This document shows, in pieces, positions 8,225 through 15,226 of a DNA stretch of 26,787 bases. Source of the stretch: CALJIC01 sp039805565 (lineage in GTDB: Bacteria > Chloroflexota > Chloroflexia > Chloroflexales > Roseiflexaceae); the NCBI GenBank assembly GCA_039805565.1, contig JBDLTZ010000123.1, forward strand, positions 1 to 26,787. Reading direction: 5' to 3'. The position numbers were made by a program, and so were the translations under genes. The notes under the pieces are model-generated. The model saw only the letters and a list, made by a program, of their open reading frames with translations. It ran no database searches and was not told the origin of the DNA. Each line of letters starts with the position of its first letter. Position 1 is the stretch's first letter.

Positions 8225-9007
8225 TCACCGCAGCAGCGACGCGCCGCCGTCCACGAAGATCTCCACGCCGGAGACGTGCCGCCCCAAGTCCGAGGCCAGA
8301 AACAGGCAGGCGTCGGCCACCTCGAAGATGTCCCCCACGCCCTCGTCCACAGCCGGGCTGCCATGCGGTAGCTCGATCTCGATGCCGATCTCCTCGGTAT
8401 TGCGCTTCTGGGTGCGGTCATCGATGTTGGTGCGGATGAAGCCGGGGCAGATGGCGTTGCAGCGGATGCTGTGACGGCCGAGCTCGAGAGCGATCATCTT
8501 CATGAAGGCCACCTGGCCAGCCTTCGAGGTGCTGTAGGCGCTGGCGCCGGGGTTCGAGAAGGTGCGCGTGCCGTTCACACTGCTGGTGATGATAATGCTG
8601 CCGGCCCCGGCGCGCTTGAGGTGCGGCACGGCGTAGTGCACGGTCAGGTAGGTGCCGGTCAGGTTGACCGCGAGCGTCTTGTTCCACTCCTCGGGCTGGA
8701 GCTCGTCGATCGGCGTCCAGACGCCGTTGATCCCCGCGTTGGCGAACACGATGTCCAGCCGGCCGAAGCGCCGCGCCACAGCATCGATTGCCGCCTGCAC
8801 CGACTGCGGGTCGCTCACGTCGCAGTGAACGTACATCGCGCGGCCGTCGCCCCCGGCAAGCTCGCCCGCGATCCGCTCCCCAGCCTCGTCCTGCACGTCG
8901 GCGACCGCCACCCGCGCGCCCTCCTGCGCGAACCGCCGCGCCGTCCCCTCGCCGATCCCGCTCGCCGCCCCGGTGATGAAGGCGACCTTGCCCTCCAGCA
9001 TGTCCAT
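8225..9007 (-). CDS. SDR family NAD(P)-dependent oxidoreductase
   Basis: From ATG 9007 the protein has 260 residues, the usual classical SDR length; MLEGK at 9001 is an alternative start. The cofactor motif TGAASGIG is at 12-19, NAG at 90-92, the structural Asn in A-V-N-L-T-G near 115, the catalytic Ser in T-S-S near 142, and Tyr158/Lys162 in Y-S-T-S-K. The C terminus has P-G-F-I-R-T and V-D-G-G-A-S. An acidic D-V-Q follows the second strand, which favours NAD over NADP. The substrate is unknown; FabG-like or glucose/sugar dehydrogenase activity is common in this class. It is convergent with the SLC13 gene (20 bp apart) and divergent from the GH1/RmlD fusion. A GC-rich hairpin sits 20 bases upstream of the start. 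Confidence 0.87.
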   Translation of the reverse strand: MDMLEGKVAFITGAASGIGEGTARRFAQEGARVAVADVQDEAGERIAGELAGGDGRAMYVHCDVSDPQSVQAAIDAVARRFGRLDIVFANAGINGVWTPIDELQPEEWNKTLAVNLTGTYLTVHYAVPHLKRAGAGSIIITSSVNGTRTFSNPGASAYSTSKAGQVAFMKMIALELGRHSIRCNAICPGFIRTNIDDRTQKRNTEEIGIEIELPHGSPAVDEGVGDIFEVADACLFLASDLGRHVSGVEIFVDGGASLLR

Positions 9008-9026
9008 GGTGTGTGACTCTCTGATA

Positions 9027-9047
9027 GGGGCCGCAGGACGCGGCCCC
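9027..9047. other. 8-bp perfect hairpin in the SDR leader
   Basis: GGGGCCGC and GCGGCCCC pair perfectly around the loop AGGAC. On the minus strand this lies 20 bases before the SDR start, where it could affect mRNA stability or translation. There is no T tract, so a terminator is unlikely. Confidence 0.4.
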
Positions 9048-9157
9048 AGCTGAATCTGCTGCTGATGACCAAGCAACCGGCGTGCCGCGTAGGCCCGCTC
9101 GGCTCGGCGGGAACGTCGCCGGCCACAACCCCGCGGCACGATAGCTGCTTCGCGCAT

Positions 9158-9199
9158 GCGATAGGAAGCGCCCGCTTCCAGGGATATGCACGCTATCGC
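9158..9199. promoter_or_regulatory. Nested inverted repeats upstream of the GH1/RmlD gene
   Basis: GCGATAG (9158-9164) is matched by CTATCGC (9193-9199), and inside them GGAAGCG and CGCTTCC (9164-9179) pair with a 2-base gap. The block is 85 bases before the fusion gene's start, a plausible operator region for the divergent promoters. Confidence 0.35.
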
Positions 9200-9284
9200 C
9201 ACTCAGGCGCCGATGGGTCTCAGCAGCTTGGCGCGCACGCGCGACGACGAGCCGCGCGCCGCTTTGATGATGGAGAATACTGAC

Positions 9285-11540
9285 ATGCGCCGAGATGTCA
9301 CGGAACCGACAACGCCCTCCCACGAGGGGGGACTGGAGATGTGGGGGGGCATCGAGTGCACCGTCAACCGGGTGGGGGACGACTTCTTCCACCAGCTGGA
9401 GGCGAGCGGCCACACCACGCGCCCAGATGACCTCGACCTGTTCGCTACGCTGGGGATCGGCGCGATCCGCTACCCCGTGCTGTGGGAGCGCACCGCGCCG
9501 GACGGGCCCGCGAGCGCGGCGTGGGAGTGGCCGGACGCGCGCCTGGAGCGCCTGCGGGCCCTGGGCATCCGGCCGATCGTCGGCCTGGTGCACCACGGCA
9601 GCGGGCCGCGCCACACCAGCCTGGTGGACCCGGCCTTCCCCGAAGGGCTGGCAGCGTTCGCCGGGGCCGTGGCAGCGCGCTACCCCTGGGTGGAGGACTA
9701 CACGCCGGTGAACGAGCCGCTGACCACCGCGCGCTTCAGCGGGCTGTACGGCCACTGGTACCCGCACGGGCGGGACGACCGCACCTTCGTCCAGGCGCTG
9801 CTGACGCAGTGCCGCGCGACGGTGCTGGCCATGCGCGCGATCCGCGAGGTCAACCCGGCGGCGCGGCTGGTGCAGACCGAGGACCTCGGCAAAATCTACA
9901 GCACGCCGGCGATGGCCTACCAGGCGGACTTCGAGAACGACCGGCGCTGGCTGAGCTTCGACCTGCTGTGCGGCCGCCTGGACCGACGGCACGTGATGTG
10001 GGGCTACCTGCGCGACTCGAAGGCCACGCCCCAGGAGATCGAGTGGTTCGTCGACAATCCCTGCCCGCCCGACATGCTGGGGATCAACACCTACCTGACG
10101 AGCGAGCGCTTCCTGGACGAGCGGCGCGAGCTCTACCCGCCGCACGAGCGCCAGGAGGGCGCGAAGTATGTGGACGTAGCGGCCGTGCACGTGCTGCGGG
10201 CGGGGATCGGCGGGCACCGCATGCTGCTGGACGAGGCCTGGGAGCGCTACGGGCTTCCGCTGGCGGTCACCGAGGCGCACCTGGGATGCACGCGCGAGGA
10301 GCAGCTGCGCTGGCTGATGGAGGCCTGGGAGGCGGGGCGCGATCTGCGAGTGGCGGGGGTGGACGTGCGCGCCGTGACGGCGTGGTCGCTGCTCGGTGCA
10401 CACAACTGGAACAGCCTGCTCACCCGCTGGGGCGACTTCTACGAGCCGGGGATCTTCGACGTGCGCGGGCCGGAGCCGCGGCCGACGGCGCTGGCCGCGC
10501 TGGTGCGGGACCTCGCGGCGGGCCGCCAGCCGGACCTACCGGTGCTGGCCGAGCCAGGGTGGTGGCGCCGGCCGCACCGCTTCTTCTTCGGGGCGGAGCT
10601 CGACACGAGTACGGCGGACACACACGCCCACGCGCCGCGGGTCATCCACGCCCACTTCATCCCCAAGCGCCCCATCCTGATCACCGGCGCCACCGGGACG
10701 CTCGGACAGGCCTTCGCGCGGCTCTGCGAGGTGCGCGGGCTGGACTACCGGCTGCTGACGCGGCAGGAGCTGGACATCGCGGACCCGGCCTCGGCGCACG
10801 CGGCGCTCGAGAGACACCACCCGTGGGCAGTGATCAACACCGCCGGGTACGTGCGCGTCGACGACGCCGAACGCGAGCCCGAGCGCTGCTTCCGCGAGAA
10901 CAGCGATGGGCCGGCGACACTGGCGAAGGCCTGCGAGCGGCGTGGCACACAGCTGCTCACCTTCTCGTCCGACCTCGTGTTCGACGGCACGAAGGCCGCG
11001 CCGTACGTCGAGAGCGACCCAGTGGCACCGCTGAACGTCTACGGGCGGAGCAAGGCGGCGGGGGAGAAGCGCGTGCTTGACAGCCTCCCGCGGGCGCTGG
11101 TGATTCGCACGAGCGCCTTCTTCGGGCCGTGGGACGTCCACAACTTCGTCTTCGCGGCCCTGCGCGCGCTGGCCCGGGGCGATATGTTCGTAGCCGCGGA
11201 GGACGTGACGATCACACCGACCTACGTGCCGGACCTGGTCAACGCCTGCCTCGACCTGCTGATCGACGAGGCCTCCGGCATCTGGCACCTGGCCCACCCG
11301 GAGCGCATCACCTGGGCCAGCCTGGCGCGGCGGGCGGCTACGGCGGCCGGCTACGACCCGACGCTCGTGCGGGGCGCCGCAACCGCAGCGCTCCGGCTGG
11401 CCGCCCCTCGGCCGCTGAACAGCGCGCTGGCGAGCGAGCGGGGCACGCTGCTGCCGGCACTGGACGAAGCCCTCGCGCGCTTCGCGCATACCGGGCGGGC
11501 CGACGAGGCGCTGGCGGAGCGGTCGGTGGGCGGGGCGTAG
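9285..11540 (+). CDS. Bifunctional protein: GH1-like glycosidase fused to RmlD-like NDP-sugar reductase
   Basis: ATG 9285 (751 residues) is chosen because GGAG lies 9 bases upstream; ATGs at 9267 and 9270 are alternatives. Residues about 15-440 are a GH1-type barrel. It has the acid/base Glu144 in T-P-V-N-E-P-L, a probable nucleophile Glu330 in A-V-T-E-A-H, and W-S-L-L-G-A-H-N-W where GH1 enzymes have their 'WSLLDNFEW'. From residue 464 an extended SDR of the dTDP-4-dehydrorhamnose reductase type begins: G-A-T-G-T-L-G at 467-473, N-T-A-G-Y-V-R-V-D-D-A-E, S-D-L-V-F-D-G, and Tyr586/Lys590 in Y-G-R-S-K. The C-terminal part has H-L-A-H-P-E. Both halves keep their catalytic residues. The pairing suggests trimming of a glycan coupled to deoxysugar supply, but the real substrate is unknown. 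The protein looks cytoplasmic. Confidence 0.88.
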   Translation: MRRDVTEPTTPSHEGGLEMWGGIECTVNRVGDDFFHQLEASGHTTRPDDLDLFATLGIGAIRYPVLWERTAPDGPASAAWEWPDARLERLRALGIRPIVGLVHHGSGPRHTSLVDPAFPEGLAAFAGAVAARYPWVEDYTPVNEPLTTARFSGLYGHWYPHGRDDRTFVQALLTQCRATVLAMRAIREVNPAARLVQTEDLGKIYSTPAMAYQADFENDRRWLSFDLLCGRLDRRHVMWGYLRDSKATPQEIEWFVDNPCPPDMLGINTYLTSERFLDERRELYPPHERQEGAKYVDVAAVHVLRAGIGGHRMLLDEAWERYGLPLAVTEAHLGCTREEQLRWLMEAWEAGRDLRVAGVDVRAVTAWSLLGAHNWNSLLTRWGDFYEPGIFDVRGPEPRPTALAALVRDLAAGRQPDLPVLAEPGWWRRPHRFFFGAELDTSTADTHAHAPRVIHAHFIPKRPILITGATGTLGQAFARLCEVRGLDYRLLTRQELDIADPASAHAALERHHPWAVINTAGYVRVDDAEREPERCFRENSDGPATLAKACERRGTQLLTFSSDLVFDGTKAAPYVESDPVAPLNVYGRSKAAGEKRVLDSLPRALVIRTSAFFGPWDVHNFVFAALRALARGDMFVAAEDVTITPTYVPDLVNACLDLLIDEASGIWHLAHPERITWASLARRAATAAGYDPTLVRGAATAALRLAAPRPLNSALASERGTLLPALDEALARFAHTGRADEALAERSVGGA

Positions 11541-11541
11541 C

Positions 11542-11720
11542 CTACGCGCCGTCGCGGGGAGGGATTCGGGCGCCGGGGGGGACTTCGGCGCCCTCGACCA
11601 CCCAGACACCCGGAGAGGCGGTGTGGGCGCAGCTGCTCAGCGGGCGTGCGCATCGTTGCTGTCCTGCAGCGTCCCGTCGATGTCGAGAACCACCGCGCCG
11701 ATCGGCTTGGCCTCTCTCTG
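11542..11720 (-). pseudogene. Fragment of a HAD-family phosphatase (N-terminal DxDGT motif only)
   Basis: On the minus strand, a frame ending at 11637 reads P-I-G-A-V-V-L-D-I-D-G-T-L-Q-D-S-N-D-A-H-A-R and then stops. This is the first strand and nucleophile motif (DxDGT plus DSNDAHA) of a HAD hydrolase of the phosphoglycolate phosphatase type. No plausible start codon lies close upstream, and the cap and remaining motifs are missing. Just downstream, another minus frame (to the TAG at 11542-11544) reads V-W-V-V-E-G-A-E-V-P-P-G-A-R-I. This loosely recalls a hexapeptide-repeat end of sugar nucleotidyltransferases, but that is weak. The stretch seems to be a relic joined from pieces. Confidence 0.6.
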
Positions 11721-11810
11721 CTCCTGCTCATCCCCGCAGCCCAACGCGCTGCCGCAGCCGCGAAAGCAAGAGCGGTGCGGAGATGCGCCACACGGGGGCG
11801 GCGCGCATGG

Positions 11811-11816
11811 CATAAT
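11811..11816 (+). promoter_or_regulatory. Candidate -10 box (CATAAT) for mscL
   Basis: CATAAT lies about 138 bases upstream of the mscL start; the -35 region is poor. Downstream, at 11855-11867, GGGGC-AGA-GCCCC can form a small hairpin in the leader. Nothing else is recognisable between 11721 and 11953. Confidence 0.3.
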
Positions 11817-11953
11817 TGTTGGTACACGCGCGTCCACCATGGAGCATGGGTTTGGGGGCAGAGCCCCAGAATCCACCTCGGCTCTATGCGGCAGGATTAC
11901 CATCTGATAGTGCCGGTGTTCCAGTGAGAGTTTCCTGAGAAGGGGGGCGAACG

Positions 11954-12526
11954 ATGTCTCAAAGGAATATCATCACCGAGGGCGGCTCGCGCGTCGTGGG
12001 CGGGGTCGGCAAGGAGCTGGGCGGCTTCCGCAAGTTCCTGGTGCGCGGCAACGTGGTGGACCTGGCCGTTGGTATCGTGATCGGCGTCTCGTTCACCGCA
12101 GTCGTCAACGCGCTGGTCGAGAATGTGATCACGCCGATCATCGGCATCTTCGGCGGCGTGCCGGATGTGTCGACCTGGGGCTTCACGGTGGCCGGGCAGA
12201 CCATCCTGTACGGCGCGGTGATCAACGCCCTACTGACCTTCCTGATCACGGCGGCCGTCATCTACTTCCTGGTGGTGCTGCCGGTGAACCGGTTGATGGA
12301 CCGCTACAAGCCGGAGCCGAAGCCGACGCCGACCAAGGATTGCCCAGAGTGCCTGAGCGCGATCCCGGAGGCGGCGCGGCGCTGCCGCGAGTGCGGGGCG
12401 CAGCTGGAGCCGCCGTCCGAGGCGGTGATGGCGGCGATGCGCCAGGTGGCCGCTCCGTCGGGGGCGGAGATCGCGGACCAGGCGGCGAAGGCGCTGAGCG
12501 AGCGACTGGCGGGTGGGAGCAGGTGA
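11954..12526 (+). CDS. mscL: Large-conductance mechanosensitive channel MscL with C-terminal zinc ribbon
   Basis: The 190-residue protein starts at ATG 11954 behind AGGGGGG. F-R-K-F-L-V-R-G-N-V-V-D-L-A-V-G-I-V-I-G (25-44) is the MscL N-terminal helix and pore-lining TM1, with the alternating small residues of the gate. N-A-L-V-E-N-V-I-T-P-I-I-G follows, and TM2 lies at about 85-110. The usual protein ends after a short cytoplasmic helix at about 130-150 residues. Here a Pro/Lys linker leads to C-P-E-C (130, 133) and C-R-E-C (144, 147), a four-Cys zinc ribbon, then about 40 further residues. MscL is a pentameric pressure valve opened by membrane tension in hypo-osmotic shock. The added ribbon would sit in the cytoplasm on each subunit; its role is unknown. 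The stop codon is the first TGA of a heptamer array. Confidence 0.93.
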   Translation: MSQRNIITEGGSRVVGGVGKELGGFRKFLVRGNVVDLAVGIVIGVSFTAVVNALVENVITPIIGIFGGVPDVSTWGFTVAGQTILYGAVINALLTFLITAAVIYFLVVLPVNRLMDRYKPEPKPTPTKDCPECLSAIPEAARRCRECGAQLEPPSEAVMAAMRQVAAPSGAEIADQAAKALSERLAGGSR

Positions 12527-12592
12527 GTCGCGAGTCGTGAGCTGTGAGGCCTGAGGCCTGATGCCTGAGGCCTGATGCCTGAGGCCTGAGTG
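12523..12592 (+). repeat. Heptanucleotide tandem array, 10 units, consensus CTGAGGC
   Basis: Ten 7-bp units in strict register: three diverged ones (GTGAGTC, GCGAGTC, GTGAGCT), GTGAGGC, then CTGAGGC and CTGATGC alternating, and CTGAGTG. The mscL stop codon (12524-12526) is the TGA of the first unit. The AGGAG ribosome binding site of the next gene (12593-12597) touches the last unit. The array thus fills the whole gap between the two genes. Confidence 0.9.
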
Positions 12593-12606
12593 AGGAGCGC
12601 ACACGC

Positions 12607-13527
12607 ATGTCCGAGGAGACAGCCGGCAGGGGGATGAAGGTCGGCCTGGTACTGCCGACGGCGGAGGGTGATGAGGGCATCCCGAGCTACGCGGAGCTGC
12701 GCGACTACGCGCTGCGCGCCGAGGCCGGCGGCTTCGACTCGCTGTGGGTGGTGGACCACCTCCTGTTCCGCTTCCCCGAACAGCCGACGCGCGGCATCTG
12801 GGAGTGCTGGTCGGTGCTGACGGCGCTGGCGGAGGCGACCGAGCGCATCGCGCTGGGCACGCTCGTGACGTGCACCGCGTTCCGCAACCCCGCGCTCCTG
12901 GCAAAGATGGCGGCCTCGGTCGACGCGATCAGCGGCGGCCGGCTGATCCTCGGCCTGGGGGCAGGGTGGCACCATCCAGAGTTCGACGCCTTCGGCATCC
13001 CGTTCGACCACACCGTGTCGCGCTTCGACGAGGCGCTTCAGATCATCGTGCCGCTGCTGCGCGAGGGGCGCGTCGACTTCCGCGGCCAGTACTACCGCGC
13101 CGAGGACTGCGAGCTGCGCCCGCCGAGCCACCGTCCGGGCGGCCCACCGATCCTGATCGGCGCGTTCAAACCGCGCACGCTGCGCCTCACCGCGCGCCAC
13201 GCCGACTTGTGGAACACCTGCTGGCTCGGGCAGCCGACGCTGCTCCCCGAGCGGCGCGCGGAGCTGGAGGCGGCCTGCGCCGAGGAGGGCCGCGACCCCG
13301 CGAGCGTTGGCGTGACGGTGGGGGTCTCGGTGGCGGCGCCGGGGCACGGGCGCGCCGAGCTGGACCCGGCAAAGGTGCTGGCCGGAACGGTCGATGAGGT
13401 GGCAGAGGGGCTGCGCACCTACCAGCGGCAGGGGGTCGCGCACGTGATCTGTGCGCTCGAGCCGGCCACCCCGGCCGCGGTGGACTGGCTGGGAGACGTG
13501 CTGGCAAGCACTCGCGAAGGGAAATGA
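12607..13527 (+). CDS. LLM-class (luciferase-like) F420- or flavin-dependent oxidoreductase
   Basis: The 306-residue protein starts at ATG 12607, with AGGAG 9 bases upstream; an internal ATG at 12634 is possible. Features of the bacterial luciferase-like TIM barrel are present: G-G-F-D-S-L-W-V-V-D-H-L near residue 40, L-G-T-L-V-T-C-T-A-F-R-N-P-A-L-L-A-K, then I-S-G-G-R-L-I-L-G-L-G-A-G-W-H and F-G-I-P-F-D. L-R-P-P and P-P-I-L-I-G-A follow. In Chloroflexota and Actinobacteria this type usually binds the deazaflavin F420, but FMN use cannot be excluded from sequence. The substrate is unknown. The stop codon overlaps the start of the TIM-barrel gene that follows (ATGA), so the two are probably translated together. 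Confidence 0.85.
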   Translation: MSEETAGRGMKVGLVLPTAEGDEGIPSYAELRDYALRAEAGGFDSLWVVDHLLFRFPEQPTRGIWECWSVLTALAEATERIALGTLVTCTAFRNPALLAKMAASVDAISGGRLILGLGAGWHHPEFDAFGIPFDHTVSRFDEALQIIVPLLREGRVDFRGQYYRAEDCELRPPSHRPGGPPILIGAFKPRTLRLTARHADLWNTCWLGQPTLLPERRAELEAACAEEGRDPASVGVTVGVSVAAPGHGRAELDPAKVLAGTVDEVAEGLRTYQRQGVAHVICALEPATPAAVDWLGDVLASTREGK

Positions 13528-14486
13528 AAACAATGAACACACAACCACTCTTCGGGCCGTACGGCAGCGGGTCACTGGCGCACGTCGAGAAGCTGCGGCG
13601 CTACGACGCCAACGCCTGCTGGTTCCACATGTTCGACGAGCGCGCGTTCGAGCTGTGCGCCCGCCACGGAATCGCCGCGTGCGTCGAGTTCAAGACCTTC
13701 CGCGCCGACTTCGACGCCCACCCCGAGCTCATCCCGACCGGCGCGGACGGCCGGCCCATCCGCTATGGCGAGCTCGTGCAGGGGGTCTGCCTCTCGCAGC
13801 ACGACTTTCTGGCGGAGACCGAGGCAAACCTGGTAGCCGGCGTGCGCGCGTTCCAGCCGGCCGGCATCTGGCTCGACTACCTGACCTACGCCGGGTGGTT
13901 CGAGGTGCCCGACCCTGACCTACAGGAGAGCTGCTTCTGCGCAGCCTGCGTGGCGGAGTTCTGCGAGTCCACCGGGATCGACGCACCCGCGCCGGCCGAG
14001 ATTCTTGCCAGCCACGCCGACGCCTGGGCACGCCACAAGTGCGAGCGCGTCGCCAACTTCGGCAGACACTACGCGCAGATCATCCGCGACCACCTACCGG
14101 GCTGCATCGTGGGGGCGTACATGTGCCCCTGGACGCCCGAGGAGTTCGAGGGCGCGCTCGGGCGGATCTTCGCGCAGGACTACGCGCGCCTGGCGCCGGC
14201 GATCGACGTGTTCACGCCGCTGATCTACGGCACGAAGAGCGGCCGGCCCGCATCGTGGGGGCGAGAGTGGCTGGAGGCGTCGACAGGGTTCGTGCCGCCC
14301 GATCGCACCGCGCAGCTGATCCTCGACGCCCTCGACGGGCCCGAGAGCCTGCGCGAGACAGCCGCGGCCGGCGTCCCAAGCTATGGGCTCCAGGTCTTCG
14401 GCGGGGAGAAGGTCTTCGCCGACGACGCCTTCGCGCGGGTGTTCCAGGAGAGCGTGGCGCAGACCCGCGCGGCGCTCGGCAGGTAG
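13524..14486 (+). CDS. Putative glycoside-hydrolase-like TIM-barrel protein
   Basis: Start ATG 13524 overlaps the stop of the LLM gene by four bases; ATG 13533 is an equally possible start (320 or 317 residues). The protein has a TIM-barrel pattern with W-F-H-M-F-D, C-V-E-F-K-T-F-R, a strand G-I-W-L-D-Y-L-T-Y with Asp118 in the position of a catalytic acid, and C-F-C-A-A-C (137-142) followed by F-x-x-x-x-G. That 'CFC..C...F....G' block is typical of hypothetical glycosyl hydrolases (GHL-type, GH10/GH13-like folds) of unknown activity. Later strands give G-A-Y-M-C-P-W and D-V-F-T-P-L-I-Y-G-T. No signal peptide is visible. The coupling to an oxidoreductase suggests a shared small glycosidic substrate; this is inference. 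Confidence 0.72.
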   Translation: MKTMNTQPLFGPYGSGSLAHVEKLRRYDANACWFHMFDERAFELCARHGIAACVEFKTFRADFDAHPELIPTGADGRPIRYGELVQGVCLSQHDFLAETEANLVAGVRAFQPAGIWLDYLTYAGWFEVPDPDLQESCFCAACVAEFCESTGIDAPAPAEILASHADAWARHKCERVANFGRHYAQIIRDHLPGCIVGAYMCPWTPEEFEGALGRIFAQDYARLAPAIDVFTPLIYGTKSGRPASWGREWLEASTGFVPPDRTAQLILDALDGPESLRETAAAGVPSYGLQVFGGEKVFADDAFARVFQESVAQTRAALGR

Positions 14487-14507
14487 CAGCGTGCTGGCTC
14501 CTTCCTC

Positions 14508-14513
14508 TATAAT
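14508..14513 (+). promoter_or_regulatory. -10 box (TATAAT) for xpt
   Basis: A consensus TATAAT lies 36 bases before the xpt start, giving a leader of about 29 nt. No consensus -35 is seen. The leader is too short to hold a purine riboswitch, a common control of xpt in Firmicutes. Confidence 0.55.
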
Positions 14514-14548
14514 ACCCACTCTTATCGGATTACAAGGACAGCATCTCA

Positions 14549-15181
14549 ATGAACGGCGACCCACGCACGCCAGTGCTGCACGACACGCCCTTCGCCCCCC
14601 TCGTCCGGCGCATCCGCGAGGAAGCGCTGGTGGAAAGCAACCGCATCCTGAAGATCGACCACTTCCTGAACCACCGCATCGAGCCGGCCTTCATGGCAGA
14701 GATGGGCCGGGCTATCGCCGAGCGCCTGGCCCCGGCCGCGCCCGACCTGCTGCTCACAGCCGAGGCGAGCGGGATCGCCCCAGCGCTTGCCACGGCGCTG
14801 GCGCTGGGCATCCCGCTGGTGTACGCCAAGAAGTACGCGTCGAGCGTCGAGATACCGTCCTACTCGCGGCTGGTGCCCTCGCCGACGAAGGGCAACAGCT
14901 ACTGTCTGGTGGTGGCGGCACGCTACCTCGTGGCCGGGGCGCGCGTCGCGATCGTGGACGACTTCCTGGCCAACGGCAAGACGGCGCTGGCGCTGGCAGA
15001 GATCGTGCGCGAGGCGGGGTCTGCGCCGGTAGCGGCGGCCTTCGTGGTCGAGAAGCTGTTCCAGCAGGGTCGACGCAGGCTCGAGGAGGCCGGCGTGCCG
15101 GTCGTGGCGCTGGCGCGGGTCGCGCGGCTGGAGGGCGCCCGTGCTATCATGGCGGGAGACGAGGGGGGAGAGGTCCGGTAG
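14549..15181 (+). CDS. xpt: Xanthine phosphoribosyltransferase
   Basis: The 210-residue protein starts at ATG 14549, with AAGGAC about 9 bases upstream. It matches Xpt along its length: L-K-I-D-H-F-L-N-H-R-I-E-P (34-46, the family's 'ilkvDsFLNHqi' signature), E-A-S-G-I-A-P-A near 72, and the PRPP-binding loop V-A-I-V-D-D-F-L-A-N-G (133-143). V-E-K-L-F-Q-Q-G-R follows, as in Xpt. The enzyme makes XMP from xanthine and PRPP in purine salvage, in the cytoplasm, usually as a dimer. The N terminus is about 15 residues longer than the Bacillus enzyme. It has its own promoter and lies 45 bases before the methyltransferase gene. Confidence 0.9.
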   Translation: MNGDPRTPVLHDTPFAPLVRRIREEALVESNRILKIDHFLNHRIEPAFMAEMGRAIAERLAPAAPDLLLTAEASGIAPALATALALGIPLVYAKKYASSVEIPSYSRLVPSPTKGNSYCLVVAARYLVAGARVAIVDDFLANGKTALALAEIVREAGSAPVAAAFVVEKLFQQGRRRLEEAGVPVVALARVARLEGARAIMAGDEGGEVR

Positions 15182-15226
15182 CATCCGACAGCATGTCGCC
15201 GCGATCTGGCGACGGGGGACACGAGG

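Noticed and set aside
8418..10403. A 661-codon open frame on the minus strand across the SDR and GH1/RmlD genes
   Set aside because: It is a shadow of two genes with clear family motifs; its own product is Arg/Ala/Gln-rich and unlike any protein.
14487..14548. Purine riboswitch before xpt
   Set aside because: The leader after the TATAAT box is only about 29 nt, too short for the aptamer.
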